DNA of 64,000 bases from NCBI RefSeq assembly GCF_014062345.1, contig NZ_JACGLS010000007.1, positions 34,217 to 98,216 on the forward strand, read 5' to 3'. Origin of the DNA: Tenacibaculum pelagium. GTDB lineage: Bacteria > Bacteroidota > Bacteroidia > Flavobacteriales > Flavobacteriaceae. The first letter of the stretch is position 1. The number at the start of each line of letters is the position of its first letter. A program made the position numbers and the translations under genes. Below, one piece after another: positions 9,504-17,395 of this stretch. The notes beneath the pieces were generated by a model, which searched no databases, was not told the origin of the DNA, and worked only from the letters and a program-made list of their open reading frames with translations.

Positions 9504-9977
9504 TTAATTATACATTACAATATACGCATTTAAACTTGTAGCAATGGTCATCCAAACTAAATAAGGTATTATAAGCAGTGTATAACCTTTTACTTTTTTA
9601 ACATGCTCAAAAGTAAAATAACCTATTAATAGCCATAATAAAGTTATACTTAGTAATCCTACTTCTATTAAATACTGATTAAAGAAAATATAGTTCCAAC
9701 TTATGTTTGAAAACCATTGAACTACATATAAAGTCATTAACTTTTTATCTAAAAAATCATATTCAAAACTTAGTTTTGTCATATAAAATGAAAACAAAAT
9801 CATAATGGTAGTCCAAACTGCTCCAAACACCCAGTTTTCAGGTGTCCAAGGTGCCTTATTTAATGATAGATACCAATCTGTTCTTGGTCCGTCGTTCATT
9901 AGCCAAACACCAATTGCTAAGGCTAAAAAATTAACTACTAGGAATAGCAGGAATCGTATGTATTTATTTTCCTTCAA
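9504..9977 (-). CDS. tspO: TspO/MBR family protein
   Basis: A 157-residue protein with five predicted membrane helices. The signature TDWYLSLNKAPWTPENWVFG (residues 33-52) and VQWFSNISWNYIFF are typical of TspO tryptophan-rich sensory proteins, which bind porphyrins and cholesterol-like ligands and modulate oxidative stress or tetrapyrrole-linked responses. The start is a TTG at 9977, overlapping the lycopene cyclase gene by 14 bases; an in-frame stop lies five codons upstream and the first ATG (residue 27) would cut the first helix, so TTG is the only reasonable start. In several phototrophs TspO affects carotenoid expression, which makes its place in this operon meaningful. Confidence 0.92.
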   Translation of the reverse strand: MKENKYIRFLLFLVVNFLALAIGVWLMNDGPRTDWYLSLNKAPWTPENWVFGAVWTTIMILFSFYMTKLSFEYDFLDKKLMTLYVVQWFSNISWNYIFFNQYLIEVGLLSITLLWLLIGYFTFEHVKKVKGYTLLIIPYLVWMTIATSLNAYIVMYN

Positions 9978-10665
9978 GTTGTTTCGTTTTTAAATGATTA
10001 AAAATTAATTGGATTGAAAACAATAGGTTAAATGCATAAAAAACATCTTCAAACGGAATTGTAAACAACCTAAATCCTAGATTCTCTTCATTATTATACC
10101 ACACTACTGGACTTTCTATAAAACTCCCTGTAAGAATTCCATTTACTAAGAAAAACGGAATCAAAATCACCACAAAACTTGGCAAGTATTCTTGTAATAT
10201 TTTTAAATGATTCTTTAAACCATATATTAATAAGGCAAGAAAAAAGATGAAATTTACCGTTGTATACCACTTACCAAAATTGAATATCAATAAGAAAAAA
10301 ATAATTATGACTGAGGTTAAACCTATAAATCTAGTAACTATCCTAGATAATTTAAAGTTTGGTAAGTAATACTTTAATACTTCATGTGTGAATAAACAGG
10401 CATAAGGAATGCAAAAGAAAAACATCCATTCTTCTATAGGCATTTTAAAGACCTTAGTTCCTAAAAAATAATCAGAATTAAACCCCCAAATACCTTCAGC
10501 AGTAAAAAATCCATCCCAAATTAAAAAAGGAATTGCAACTAAAACAATACTTATCAATGCAATTTTAAAGTATTGAATAAAATGAAAGTCCTTTTCAACT
10601 ATACTATAGAGTAACGGAATACTTAAACTTCCTAAATTTAATATAAGGTATAGATATTCACTCAT
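9964..10665 (-). CDS. Lycopene beta-cyclase, CrtYcd/CarR membrane type
   Basis: A 233-residue integral membrane protein with about seven helices, made of two related halves. Each carries the acidic motif of this cyclase type: PIEEW (76-80) and PFEDVF (204-209). This fused form of the heterodimeric CrtYc/CrtYd cyclase converts lycopene to beta-carotene and is the usual one in flavobacteria. The ATG overlaps the crtZ stop by four bases (ATGA). No flavin-binding motif is expected for this class. Function is well supported by sequence and by neighbours crtB, crtI and crtZ. Confidence 0.88.
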   Translation of the reverse strand: MSEYLYLILNLGSLSIPLLYSIVEKDFHFIQYFKIALISIVLVAIPFLIWDGFFTAEGIWGFNSDYFLGTKVFKMPIEEWMFFFCIPYACLFTHEVLKYYLPNFKLSRIVTRFIGLTSVIIIFFLLIFNFGKWYTTVNFIFFLALLIYGLKNHLKILQEYLPSFVVILIPFFLVNGILTGSFIESPVVWYNNEENLGFRLFTIPFEDVFYAFNLLFSIQLIFNHLKTKQLEGK

Positions 10666-11117
10666 TGTTTTTTCTTAAAGTATTTAAACGGAACGAATAA
10701 CATACCAAAGCATTCTCCATCTGGTTTATCAAGGTGTTTATGATGAATTTTGTGTGCTTTTCTTAAACCTTTTAAATATTGACTATTGGTGTTTTTAAAC
10801 CAATTAAATCGTCTATGAATTAATACATCATGAATTAAAAAATAAGCAATACCATAAAATAAAATTCCTAACCCAATAAAGAACAAATAATTAATTTCTG
10901 GTCTTATACCAAAGTAAAATAAAAGTATACTTGGTATTGCAAATACCACAAAAAAAGCATCGTTTTTTTCAAAAACGTGTGGATATCCTGGTTGATGATG
11001 ATCTTCATGTAAATACCATCCAAAACCATGCATTATATATTTGTGTGTACACCAAGTAACTCCTTCCATTATAAGGAAAGTAGCAACTGTAGTTCCTATC
11101 CAAATTACAAAACTCAT
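10662..11117 (-). CDS. crtZ: Beta-carotene hydroxylase
   Basis: A 151-residue di-iron membrane hydroxylase of the fatty acid hydroxylase superfamily. All histidine clusters are present: HKYIMH (25-30), HEDHH (37-41), HDVLIH (96-101) and HKIHH (122-126). It adds hydroxyl groups at C-3 and C-3' of beta-carotene, giving zeaxanthin. It overlaps the preceding unknown gene and the following cyclase by four bases each, so translation is tightly coupled. The length is somewhat short but typical of bacterial CrtZ. Confidence 0.93.
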   Translation of the reverse strand: MSFVIWIGTTVATFLIMEGVTWCTHKYIMHGFGWYLHEDHHQPGYPHVFEKNDAFFVVFAIPSILLFYFGIRPEINYLFFIGLGILFYGIAYFLIHDVLIHRRFNWFKNTNSQYLKGLRKAHKIHHKHLDKPDGECFGMLFVPFKYFKKKQ

Positions 11118-11554
11118 AATGATGTATTTTTAATAATGTATTTATCTAAATAATCTGTCTTATCTTTTTTACTAAGCATTTCTTTAAGAAACTTTTGATC
11201 TTCTTTTATATGAGAATGATAATTTAATATTCTAGGTAAATTCTCTTGAATTACCAATCTTATATAACGCAAATGAATATTATTAGGGTTCTTGTTTATT
11301 AAGTTTTCAATATTCCTTTTTTCTGAATTGAATATTTTTAATTTACTCCAAGGTAACAATTTGTATTCTGCTTGTTTCATTTTTAACGAAACTACATATG
11401 CTTTAATATTAATATTATTACTATCCTGATATTTATCAATGTATTTTAACTCTTCTGCTTTATTGGATAATGCATCATACTCTTTTATAAAATCAGGAAC
11501 TTTTAAATTCGTTGATTGAAAAAATAATATAATATGTAATAATACTACTAACAC
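11114..11554 (-). CDS. Unknown protein inside the carotenoid operon
   Basis: A 146-residue protein that I do not recognise. The N-terminus VLLHIILFFQST is hydrophobic and may be a signal peptide or anchor; the rest is helical, Lys-rich and without cysteines, ending in KYIIKNTSL. The start is GTG at 11554, sharing its G with the crtB stop codon, and the gene overlaps crtZ by four bases, so it is clearly expressed as part of the carotenoid operon. No catalytic motif is visible. It may be an exported protein associated with carotenoid synthesis or placement, but this rests only on position. Confidence 0.75.
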   Translation of the reverse strand: MLVVLLHIILFFQSTNLKVPDFIKEYDALSNKAEELKYIDKYQDSNNINIKAYVVSLKMKQAEYKLLPWSKLKIFNSEKRNIENLINKNPNNIHLRYIRLVIQENLPRILNYHSHIKEDQKFLKEMLSKKDKTDYLDKYIIKNTSL

Positions 11555-12396
11555 TAAATTAAATTAAGTTTATATTTTACATAACTCCTTGCTAATAAAT
11601 TAATTTTCATTGGATTTGAAATTCTAATTCTAGTATCCATAATTTTAGATGAAGGTGTAGCTTTTAACTTTTTAAGTAATTTTTTATAATATCTATAAGC
11701 CATAAACACCCCAAACTTTGCTTCTACTGGAAGCTTTAAAATTCCATTTTGAAAAGCATAATCAAAATCAGCTTCAATATCCTTTATTATCAACTCTTTT
11801 GATCTTGCATTTAATTCTTTTAAATCTACATTTGGAAAATATGAGCGATTTAAAACTTCAATATCATCTTTTAAATCACGTAAGAAGTTTACTTTTTGAA
11901 AAGCCGAACCTAATCGCATTGCTGCATCTTTTAGCTCATCATACTTTTGCTTATCTCCATTTACAAAAACTTTTAAACACATTAAACCAACTACATCTGC
12001 AGAACCATATATATATTCATTATACTCTTCTACTGTTTTATACTCTGTTTTGTATAAATCCGCTTTCATACTTTTTAAAAAAGCCTGTACAAGATCATCT
12101 GTAATTTTGTATTTATGAACTGTATGCACAAATGAATTTAAAATAGGATTTAAACTTATTCCTTCTTCTTTAGAAAGATAATAGTCTGTTTCAAATCTTT
12201 TTAACAAAGTCTCCTTATCATATTCATGAAAAGAATCTACAATTTCATCTGCGAAACGAACAAATCCATAAATATTATAAATTGCTGAACGTATTTTAGG
12301 AGACAACATTTTAGTTGCTAAAGAAAATGATGTGCTGTATTTTTGAGTTACAAGCTTACTACAAGCACAAGAAACCTCATCAAATAATTGTTTCAT
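11554..12396 (-). CDS. crtB: Phytoene synthase
   Basis: A 280-residue squalene/phytoene synthase that joins two geranylgeranyl diphosphate molecules head to head into phytoene. The two Asp-rich magnesium-binding motifs are present: FADEIVDS (D50, D54) and LRDLKDD (D174, D178), with the conserved YSTSFSLA near the start and a GSADVVGLM core. The gene begins at ATG one base after the crtI stop and its own stop shares a base with the next GTG start. Length normal. The precursor GGPP synthase is not in this window. Confidence 0.95.
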   Translation of the reverse strand: MKQLFDEVSCACSKLVTQKYSTSFSLATKMLSPKIRSAIYNIYGFVRFADEIVDSFHEYDKETLLKRFETDYYLSKEEGISLNPILNSFVHTVHKYKITDDLVQAFLKSMKADLYKTEYKTVEEYNEYIYGSADVVGLMCLKVFVNGDKQKYDELKDAAMRLGSAFQKVNFLRDLKDDIEVLNRSYFPNVDLKELNARSKELIIKDIEADFDYAFQNGILKLPVEAKFGVFMAYRYYKKLLKKLKATPSSKIMDTRIRISNPMKINLLARSYVKYKLNLI

Positions 12397-12397
12397 T

Positions 12398-13861
12398 TTA
12401 GTGGTGTTTTAAAATTAAATCTGAAGCTATTTTTCCTGATATTAATGATGGAGGAACTCCAGGTCCTGGAACTGTAAGTTGACCAGTGAAAAATAAATTC
12501 TTTACTTTTTTACTTTTAATTTTTGGCCTTAAAAAAGCTGTTTGGGTTAAAATATTAGCTAAACCGTAAGCATTCCCTTTGTATGAATTGTAATCTTTAA
12601 CAAAATCATTTACACAATAGCTCTCCTTAAATATTATATGCTCTTTAACCGATTGATTAGTTAGTTTCTCTAACCGATTAATTATAATATTAAAATACTT
12701 TTCTCTAATTTCTTTAGTATCTTCTATTCCTGGAGCTAATGGAATTAAAAAAGTTCCTGCTTCTTTATTTGTTGGCGCAAAAGAACCATCAGTTATTGAG
12801 GGAAAACTTGCATAAAATAATGGTTCTTTAGGCCAACTAGGGGAATCATATATAGTTTTAGCATGCATATCAAAATCAGTATCAAAAAACAAAGTATGAT
12901 GACATACATTTTCTATTTTTTTATCAAAACCTACATAAAACAATAATGATGATGGAGCAAAAACCTTCTTATCCCAATATTTTTCAGAATACTGTCGTAA
13001 ATTATTTGGTAATAAAGTTTCAGTATGGTGATAATCTGCTCCACTTAATATTATATCAGAAGGAATAAACTCTTCATTCACAACAAGACCAATTGCTTCT
13101 CCTGCAGAATTCACAGTAATTTCTTCAACATTAGATTGTGTTCTAAACTCTACACCCAAATCTATTGCTAAAGTTACCATAGCTTCGATAACCTTATACA
13201 TTCCTCCTTTAGGATGCCAAGTACCTAAACCAAAATCAGCATAATTCATGAAATTGTAAAAAGCTGGAGTATTACTAGGTTTTGCTCCAAGGAATAATAC
13301 TGGAAATTCAAGAATTTGAATTAACTTTTTACTCTTAATTTTCTTTCGAACTTGCTTTCTAATAGTTGAAAAAAACTGAGTAATTTTACCAAGAGTAACT
13401 GGAGTTACTAGCTCTAAAGGAGATACACCTGGTTTATAAACCAAGTCGTTTATTGAAACAGCATAATTATAATGTGCAGACTTTAGAAATGATTTTAAAT
13501 GAACAGAACTTCCTTTTTCTTCCTGCTCAAAAACTTCATAAATTTCTTCTAAATTTCCAGGAATTGTAATTGAATCTTCTTTATTAAAATACACTTGATA
13601 AGCTGGTGCTAGTTTTTCTAACTCATAATAGTCACTAGGTTTTTTACCAAAATCAGCAAAGAATTTCTCAAAAACATCTGGCATCCAATACCAAGTTGGC
13701 CCAATGTCAAAAGTAAAGCCATCTCTTAATAATTGTCTTGCTCTACCACCAACATTTGTGTTTTTTTCAAAAACTGTTACTTCATAACCTTTTTGAGCTA
13801 AATAACATGAAGCTGCTAGCGATGAAAAACCTGAACCTATTATGTTTACACTTTTTTTCAA
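12398..13861 (-). CDS. crtI: Phytoene desaturase
   Basis: A 487-residue FAD-dependent CrtI-type desaturase, with the dinucleotide fold IIGSGFSSLAASCYLAQKGYEVTVFEKN at the very start and the conserved carotenoid oxidoreductase C-terminus LFFTGQLTVPGPGVPPSLISGKIASDLI. It converts phytoene stepwise to lycopene. No ATG is available: an in-frame stop lies just upstream and the only candidates are TTG at 13882 (adding seven residues) or TTG at 13861. I chose 13861 because it gives the family-like MKKSVNIIGSG and sits one base after a possible 13-residue leader ORF. The gene is followed after one base by crtB. Confidence 0.9.
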   Translation of the reverse strand: MKKSVNIIGSGFSSLAASCYLAQKGYEVTVFEKNTNVGGRARQLLRDGFTFDIGPTWYWMPDVFEKFFADFGKKPSDYYELEKLAPAYQVYFNKEDSITIPGNLEEIYEVFEQEEKGSSVHLKSFLKSAHYNYAVSINDLVYKPGVSPLELVTPVTLGKITQFFSTIRKQVRKKIKSKKLIQILEFPVLFLGAKPSNTPAFYNFMNYADFGLGTWHPKGGMYKVIEAMVTLAIDLGVEFRTQSNVEEITVNSAGEAIGLVVNEEFIPSDIILSGADYHHTETLLPNNLRQYSEKYWDKKVFAPSSLLFYVGFDKKIENVCHHTLFFDTDFDMHAKTIYDSPSWPKEPLFYASFPSITDGSFAPTNKEAGTFLIPLAPGIEDTKEIREKYFNIIINRLEKLTNQSVKEHIIFKESYCVNDFVKDYNSYKGNAYGLANILTQTAFLRPKIKSKKVKNLFFTGQLTVPGPGVPPSLISGKIASDLILKHH

Positions 13862-13862
13862 T

Positions 13863-14887
<1,025 letters not shown>

Positions 14888-14953
14888 GGTTGTATGATTT
14901 TAATTAGTGCGTACTCTTAAATCTTTATAGTCTACTTTTCTGCCATCTTAGAC

Positions 14954-14988
14954 TTTGTTTATTTTTTAATAAAAAACATTAAACAAAA
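14954..14988. promoter_or_regulatory. Downstream copies of the TTAAACAAAA element
   Basis: TTTGTTTA (14954-14961) and TTAAACAAAA (14979-14988) form a widely spaced inverted pair in the presumed 5' untranslated region of the FAS1-crt transcript. They match the arms of the palindrome at the promoter and are possible auxiliary sites for the same regulator. Confidence 0.5.
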
Positions 14989-15032
14989 TTGATTTAGTTA
15001 AAAAAATATGTCTTGAAAATCAAAACATTAGC

Positions 15033-15062
15033 CAAATATACATATTTTGTTTAATTAAACAA
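15033..15062 (-). promoter_or_regulatory. Promoter of the FAS1-crt-tspO-gpx operon
   Basis: On the minus strand TTG (15062-15060), a 19-nt spacer and TATATTTG (15040-15033) match the Bacteroidota housekeeping promoter consensus exactly. Transcription should start near 15026, leaving about 140 nt before the FAS1 ATG. The palindrome at 15045-15064 covers the -33 box and most of the spacer, so a protein bound there would block RNA polymerase. Confidence 0.8.
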
Positions 15063-15080
15063 AAAAAACATTAAACAAAA
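15045..15080. promoter_or_regulatory. Operator: perfect palindrome plus third half-site
   Basis: A perfect 20-base palindrome (15045-15064; arms TTTTGTTTAA and TTAAACAAAA) is followed by another direct copy of TTAAACAAAA at 15071-15080. The likely ligand is the MerR/B12-domain regulator encoded immediately upstream, since a palindrome with the same GTTTA/TAAAC ends lies in that gene's own promoter. Confidence 0.7.
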
Positions 15081-15099
15081 TATTGTTATGTAAAAAAAA

Positions 15100-15993
15100 T
15101 TATAACTGATTAAGCAATTCTATTGCAGATGGAAAAACTGATATTTTAGACTTAAAGTCAATACTAGAAACGTCCATAGCTTTTTTACCTACAGCAAATA
15201 ATTGATGATCGGTATTTTTTAAAATATTTTCAATTTCATAAAAATAATCAACAATTTTGTCGTCATATGGTCTTACGGTCATTGAAGTAATGAAACACAC
15301 TTTTGACTCACTTTCAAAAAAATAATTTAAATTATTTAAAGGTAAACTTTGCCCTAAATATATGGTTTGACACCCTCTAAGAACCAACTCATAATTTAAA
15401 TACATTAACCCCAATTCATGTATCTCGTTTTCAGGCAAGAACAAAACATAAGTAATATCTGTATTTGAAACAGAGTATTCTAAATTCTCTATATTAATTT
15501 GAATCTTCTGCAATATTAGATTAGATATAAAATGTTCATGCGCAGGTAGCAGAGTATCCGTTTGCCATAATAATCCAATATGATTTAAAAAAGGAATAAA
15601 AACATCCTTAAAAATCTGTCTAAATGTTTTTTGATGCAGTAATTTATTATAAGTATTATTAAATAATGCTTTATCAAATTGGAACATCGCTATTTTAAAA
15701 GAATTTATAGCTTCATCATTTACTGCATATTTAAAAGCCAACTCTCTTGCATTTACTTTAATCTGATCTCCACTCATCATTGCAATCTTAGAAATTTTAA
15801 AATTATGCTTGTTTAAAAGTGCTACATTAAGCAACTTCATTAAACTATCTGATGAGTAATACCTAATATTTGTATCTGTTCTATTTGGCTCTAACAAACC
15901 ATATCTTTTCTCCCATATTCTAATTGTATGAGCTTTAATCCCTGAAATATTTTCCAGGTCTTTTATTGTAAATATGGTTTTTATATTGTTCAA
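15100..15993 (-). CDS. CarH/LitR-like MerR regulator with B12-binding domain
   Basis: A 297-residue regulator. Residues 6-75 are a MerR winged helix (FTIKDLENISGIKAHTIRIWEKRYG). Residues about 90-170 match the helical-bundle half of a cobalamin module and contain W143 followed after nine residues by E153-H154 (W-x9-EH). Residues about 178-297 are the Rossmann-like B12 domain with ExHxxG (E190, H192, G195), H192 being the expected lower cobalt ligand. These are the residues that define CarH-type photoreceptors, which repress carotenoid genes in the dark with adenosylcobalamin and let go on illumination. The start is TTG at 15993; a stop lies three codons upstream and no ATG is near. It precedes the crt operon on the same strand and has its own operator. 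Confidence 0.9.
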   Translation of the reverse strand: MNNIKTIFTIKDLENISGIKAHTIRIWEKRYGLLEPNRTDTNIRYYSSDSLMKLLNVALLNKHNFKISKIAMMSGDQIKVNARELAFKYAVNDEAINSFKIAMFQFDKALFNNTYNKLLHQKTFRQIFKDVFIPFLNHIGLLWQTDTLLPAHEHFISNLILQKIQINIENLEYSVSNTDITYVLFLPENEIHELGLMYLNYELVLRGCQTIYLGQSLPLNNLNYFFESESKVCFITSMTVRPYDDKIVDYFYEIENILKNTDHQLFAVGKKAMDVSSIDFKSKISVFPSAIELLNQL

Positions 15994-16014
15994 CTTATTT
16001 TAAATATTAATAAA

Positions 16015-16044
16015 CAAATATAGTTTATTTTAAATAAACTATAA
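16015..16044 (-). promoter_or_regulatory. Promoter of the CarH-like regulator gene
   Basis: The -7 box TATATTTG (16022-16015) is identical to that of the FAS1-crt operon. With a 19-nt spacer the -33 position reads TTA (16044-16042), close to TTG. The predicted transcript starts near 16008, about 15 nt before the TTG start codon. The palindrome at 16020-16042 fills the spacer. Confidence 0.65.
16020..16042. promoter_or_regulatory. Autoregulatory palindrome
   Basis: A perfect inverted repeat with 11-base arms (ATAGTTTATTT and AAATAAACTAT) around a single central T. It overlaps the -7 box of the regulator promoter by three bases. Arms contain the GTTTA/TAAAC core also found in the crt operator. 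It also lies 33 nt upstream of the -7 box for the divergent GSCFA gene. Confidence 0.75.
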
Positions 16045-16074
16045 TCTCTTTTAAAAAGTATGCCAACTAATTTC

Positions 16075-16082
16075 TATTTTTG
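16075..16082 (+). promoter_or_regulatory. -7 box for the GSCFA gene
   Basis: TATTTTTG fits TAnnTTTG and lies 25 nt before the ATG at 16108, giving a 5' leader of about 20 nt. No convincing -33 TTG is seen. Confidence 0.5.
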
Positions 16083-16107
16083 AGTTGAATTGAAATAATC
16101 AAATTTA

Positions 16108-17058
16108 ATGATTTTATCCACTCAAATACCTTTAAAAAAGCAACAGCACAACCAAATTGACTACAATTCAAAATTGTTTTTATTAGGCTCTTGTTTTTCT
16201 GAAAACATAGGAAATAAACTTGATTATTATAAGTTTCAATCACAGCAAAACCCCTTTGGAATTCTTTTTCACCCAAAAGCTATAGAGCGTTTAATTACAA
16301 GTGCAATTAATAAAAAAGAATACACTGAAGATGACATCTTTTTTCACAATGAGCGTTGGCATTGTTTTGAAGCACATTCTAATTTAAGCTCATTAGATAA
16401 AGAAGATTTATCGCAGAACTTAAATGCTACTATAAAAGCAACAAATAATAAATTACAAAACTCAACCCATCTTATAATTACACTAGGGACTTCCTGGGTT
16501 TATAGAGAAATTTCATCTGATACCATTGTTGCTAACTGCCATAAGGTTCCGCAAAAGAAATTCTTAAAAGAGATTTTATCTATTAATGAGATTACAGAAA
16601 GTTTAGACGCTATAATTGCTTTAGTAAAGTCTGTTAACCCAACAATTAATATCCTTTTTACAGTATCTCCTGTTCGTCATATTAAAGATGGTTTTATAGA
16701 AAATCAGCAAAGCAAAGCACATTTACTTTCTGCAATTCATCAGGTTGTAGAACCTAGAAAAAATACTTATTATTTTCATTCCTATGAAATTATGATGGAT
16801 GAATTACGTGATTATCGTTTTTATGCAGAAGACATGATTCACCCAAATGAAACAGCTATAAATTATATCTGGGAAAAGTTTTCTGATGTTTGGATTTCTG
16901 AAAAAGCTCAACAAACAATGAAAAAAGTAGCAACAATTCAAAAAGGATTAACGCATCGTTCTTTTAATCCTAATTCTGAACAGCATCAATTATTTTTAAA
17001 AAATCTCCAAGAAAAAAAGGAAACACTTATTAAAGCATTTCCTTTTATGAATTTTTAA
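16108..17058 (+). CDS. GSCFA domain-containing protein
   Basis: A 316-residue protein with the family-defining motif LLGSCFSENIG near the N-terminus (residues 26-36), the FNPFGILFHP-like segment here NPFGILFHPKAIERLI, and the conserved FTVSPVRHIKDGF block, ending with the DMIHPN motif typical of SGNH/GDSL-like hydrolases. The arrangement (GSC Ser, N, and late D-x-x-H) suggests an SGNH-type esterase or acyltransferase; the true substrate in Bacteroidota is unknown. It has no signal peptide. It is divergent from the CarH-like regulator and convergent with the rhodanese gene (13-nt gap). Confidence 0.88.
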   Translation: MILSTQIPLKKQQHNQIDYNSKLFLLGSCFSENIGNKLDYYKFQSQQNPFGILFHPKAIERLITSAINKKEYTEDDIFFHNERWHCFEAHSNLSSLDKEDLSQNLNATIKATNNKLQNSTHLIITLGTSWVYREISSDTIVANCHKVPQKKFLKEILSINEITESLDAIIALVKSVNPTINILFTVSPVRHIKDGFIENQQSKAHLLSAIHQVVEPRKNTYYFHSYEIMMDELRDYRFYAEDMIHPNETAINYIWEKFSDVWISEKAQQTMKKVATIQKGLTHRSFNPNSEQHQLFLKNLQEKKETLIKAFPFMNF

Positions 17059-17071
17059 GTATCGAAGTATT

Positions 17072-17386
17072 TTACTTAACTAAATACTGATCTACATTTT
17101 GCCAAGGACCTCCATTAATCACATCAATTCCGTGATTTTGTAAAAACTGTGCTGCTTGTCCACTACGTCCACCACTTTTACAAACCGCAATTACCGGTTT
17201 ATTCCAAGATTTAATCTCCTCAACATTCAAAGGAACAACAGTTAAAACAATATGCTTTGCACCATCTGAATGTCCTTCATTCCACTCCGCTAACGTCCTA
17301 ACATCTAAAACAACTGCTCCTTTATTTAAATATTCTTCTATTTCGTTATTCATGTTCTTCTTTCTAAATAAATTAAATAATCCCAT
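17072..17386 (-). CDS. Rhodanese-like domain protein
   Basis: A 104-residue single rhodanese domain. The active-site loop is AVCKSGGRSGQAA with Cys69 as the sulfur acceptor, and the N-terminal VVLDVRTLAEWNEGHSDGAKHI is the usual rhodanese start. Such short cytosolic proteins carry persulfide sulfur or act as thiosulfate sulfurtransferases. The gene follows the phenylalanine hydroxylase gene after 9 nt and is probably cotranscribed with it; a functional link is not obvious. Confidence 0.92.
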   Translation of the reverse strand: MGLFNLFRKKNMNNEIEEYLNKGAVVLDVRTLAEWNEGHSDGAKHIVLTVVPLNVEEIKSWNKPVIAVCKSGGRSGQAAQFLQNHGIDVINGGPWQNVDQYLVK

Positions 17387-17395
17387 TTGTCTTTT

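Noticed and set aside
11718..12104. A 128-codon plus-strand frame across crtB
   Set aside because: Antisense to a clear phytoene synthase; Leu/His-rich low-complexity content and no promoter.
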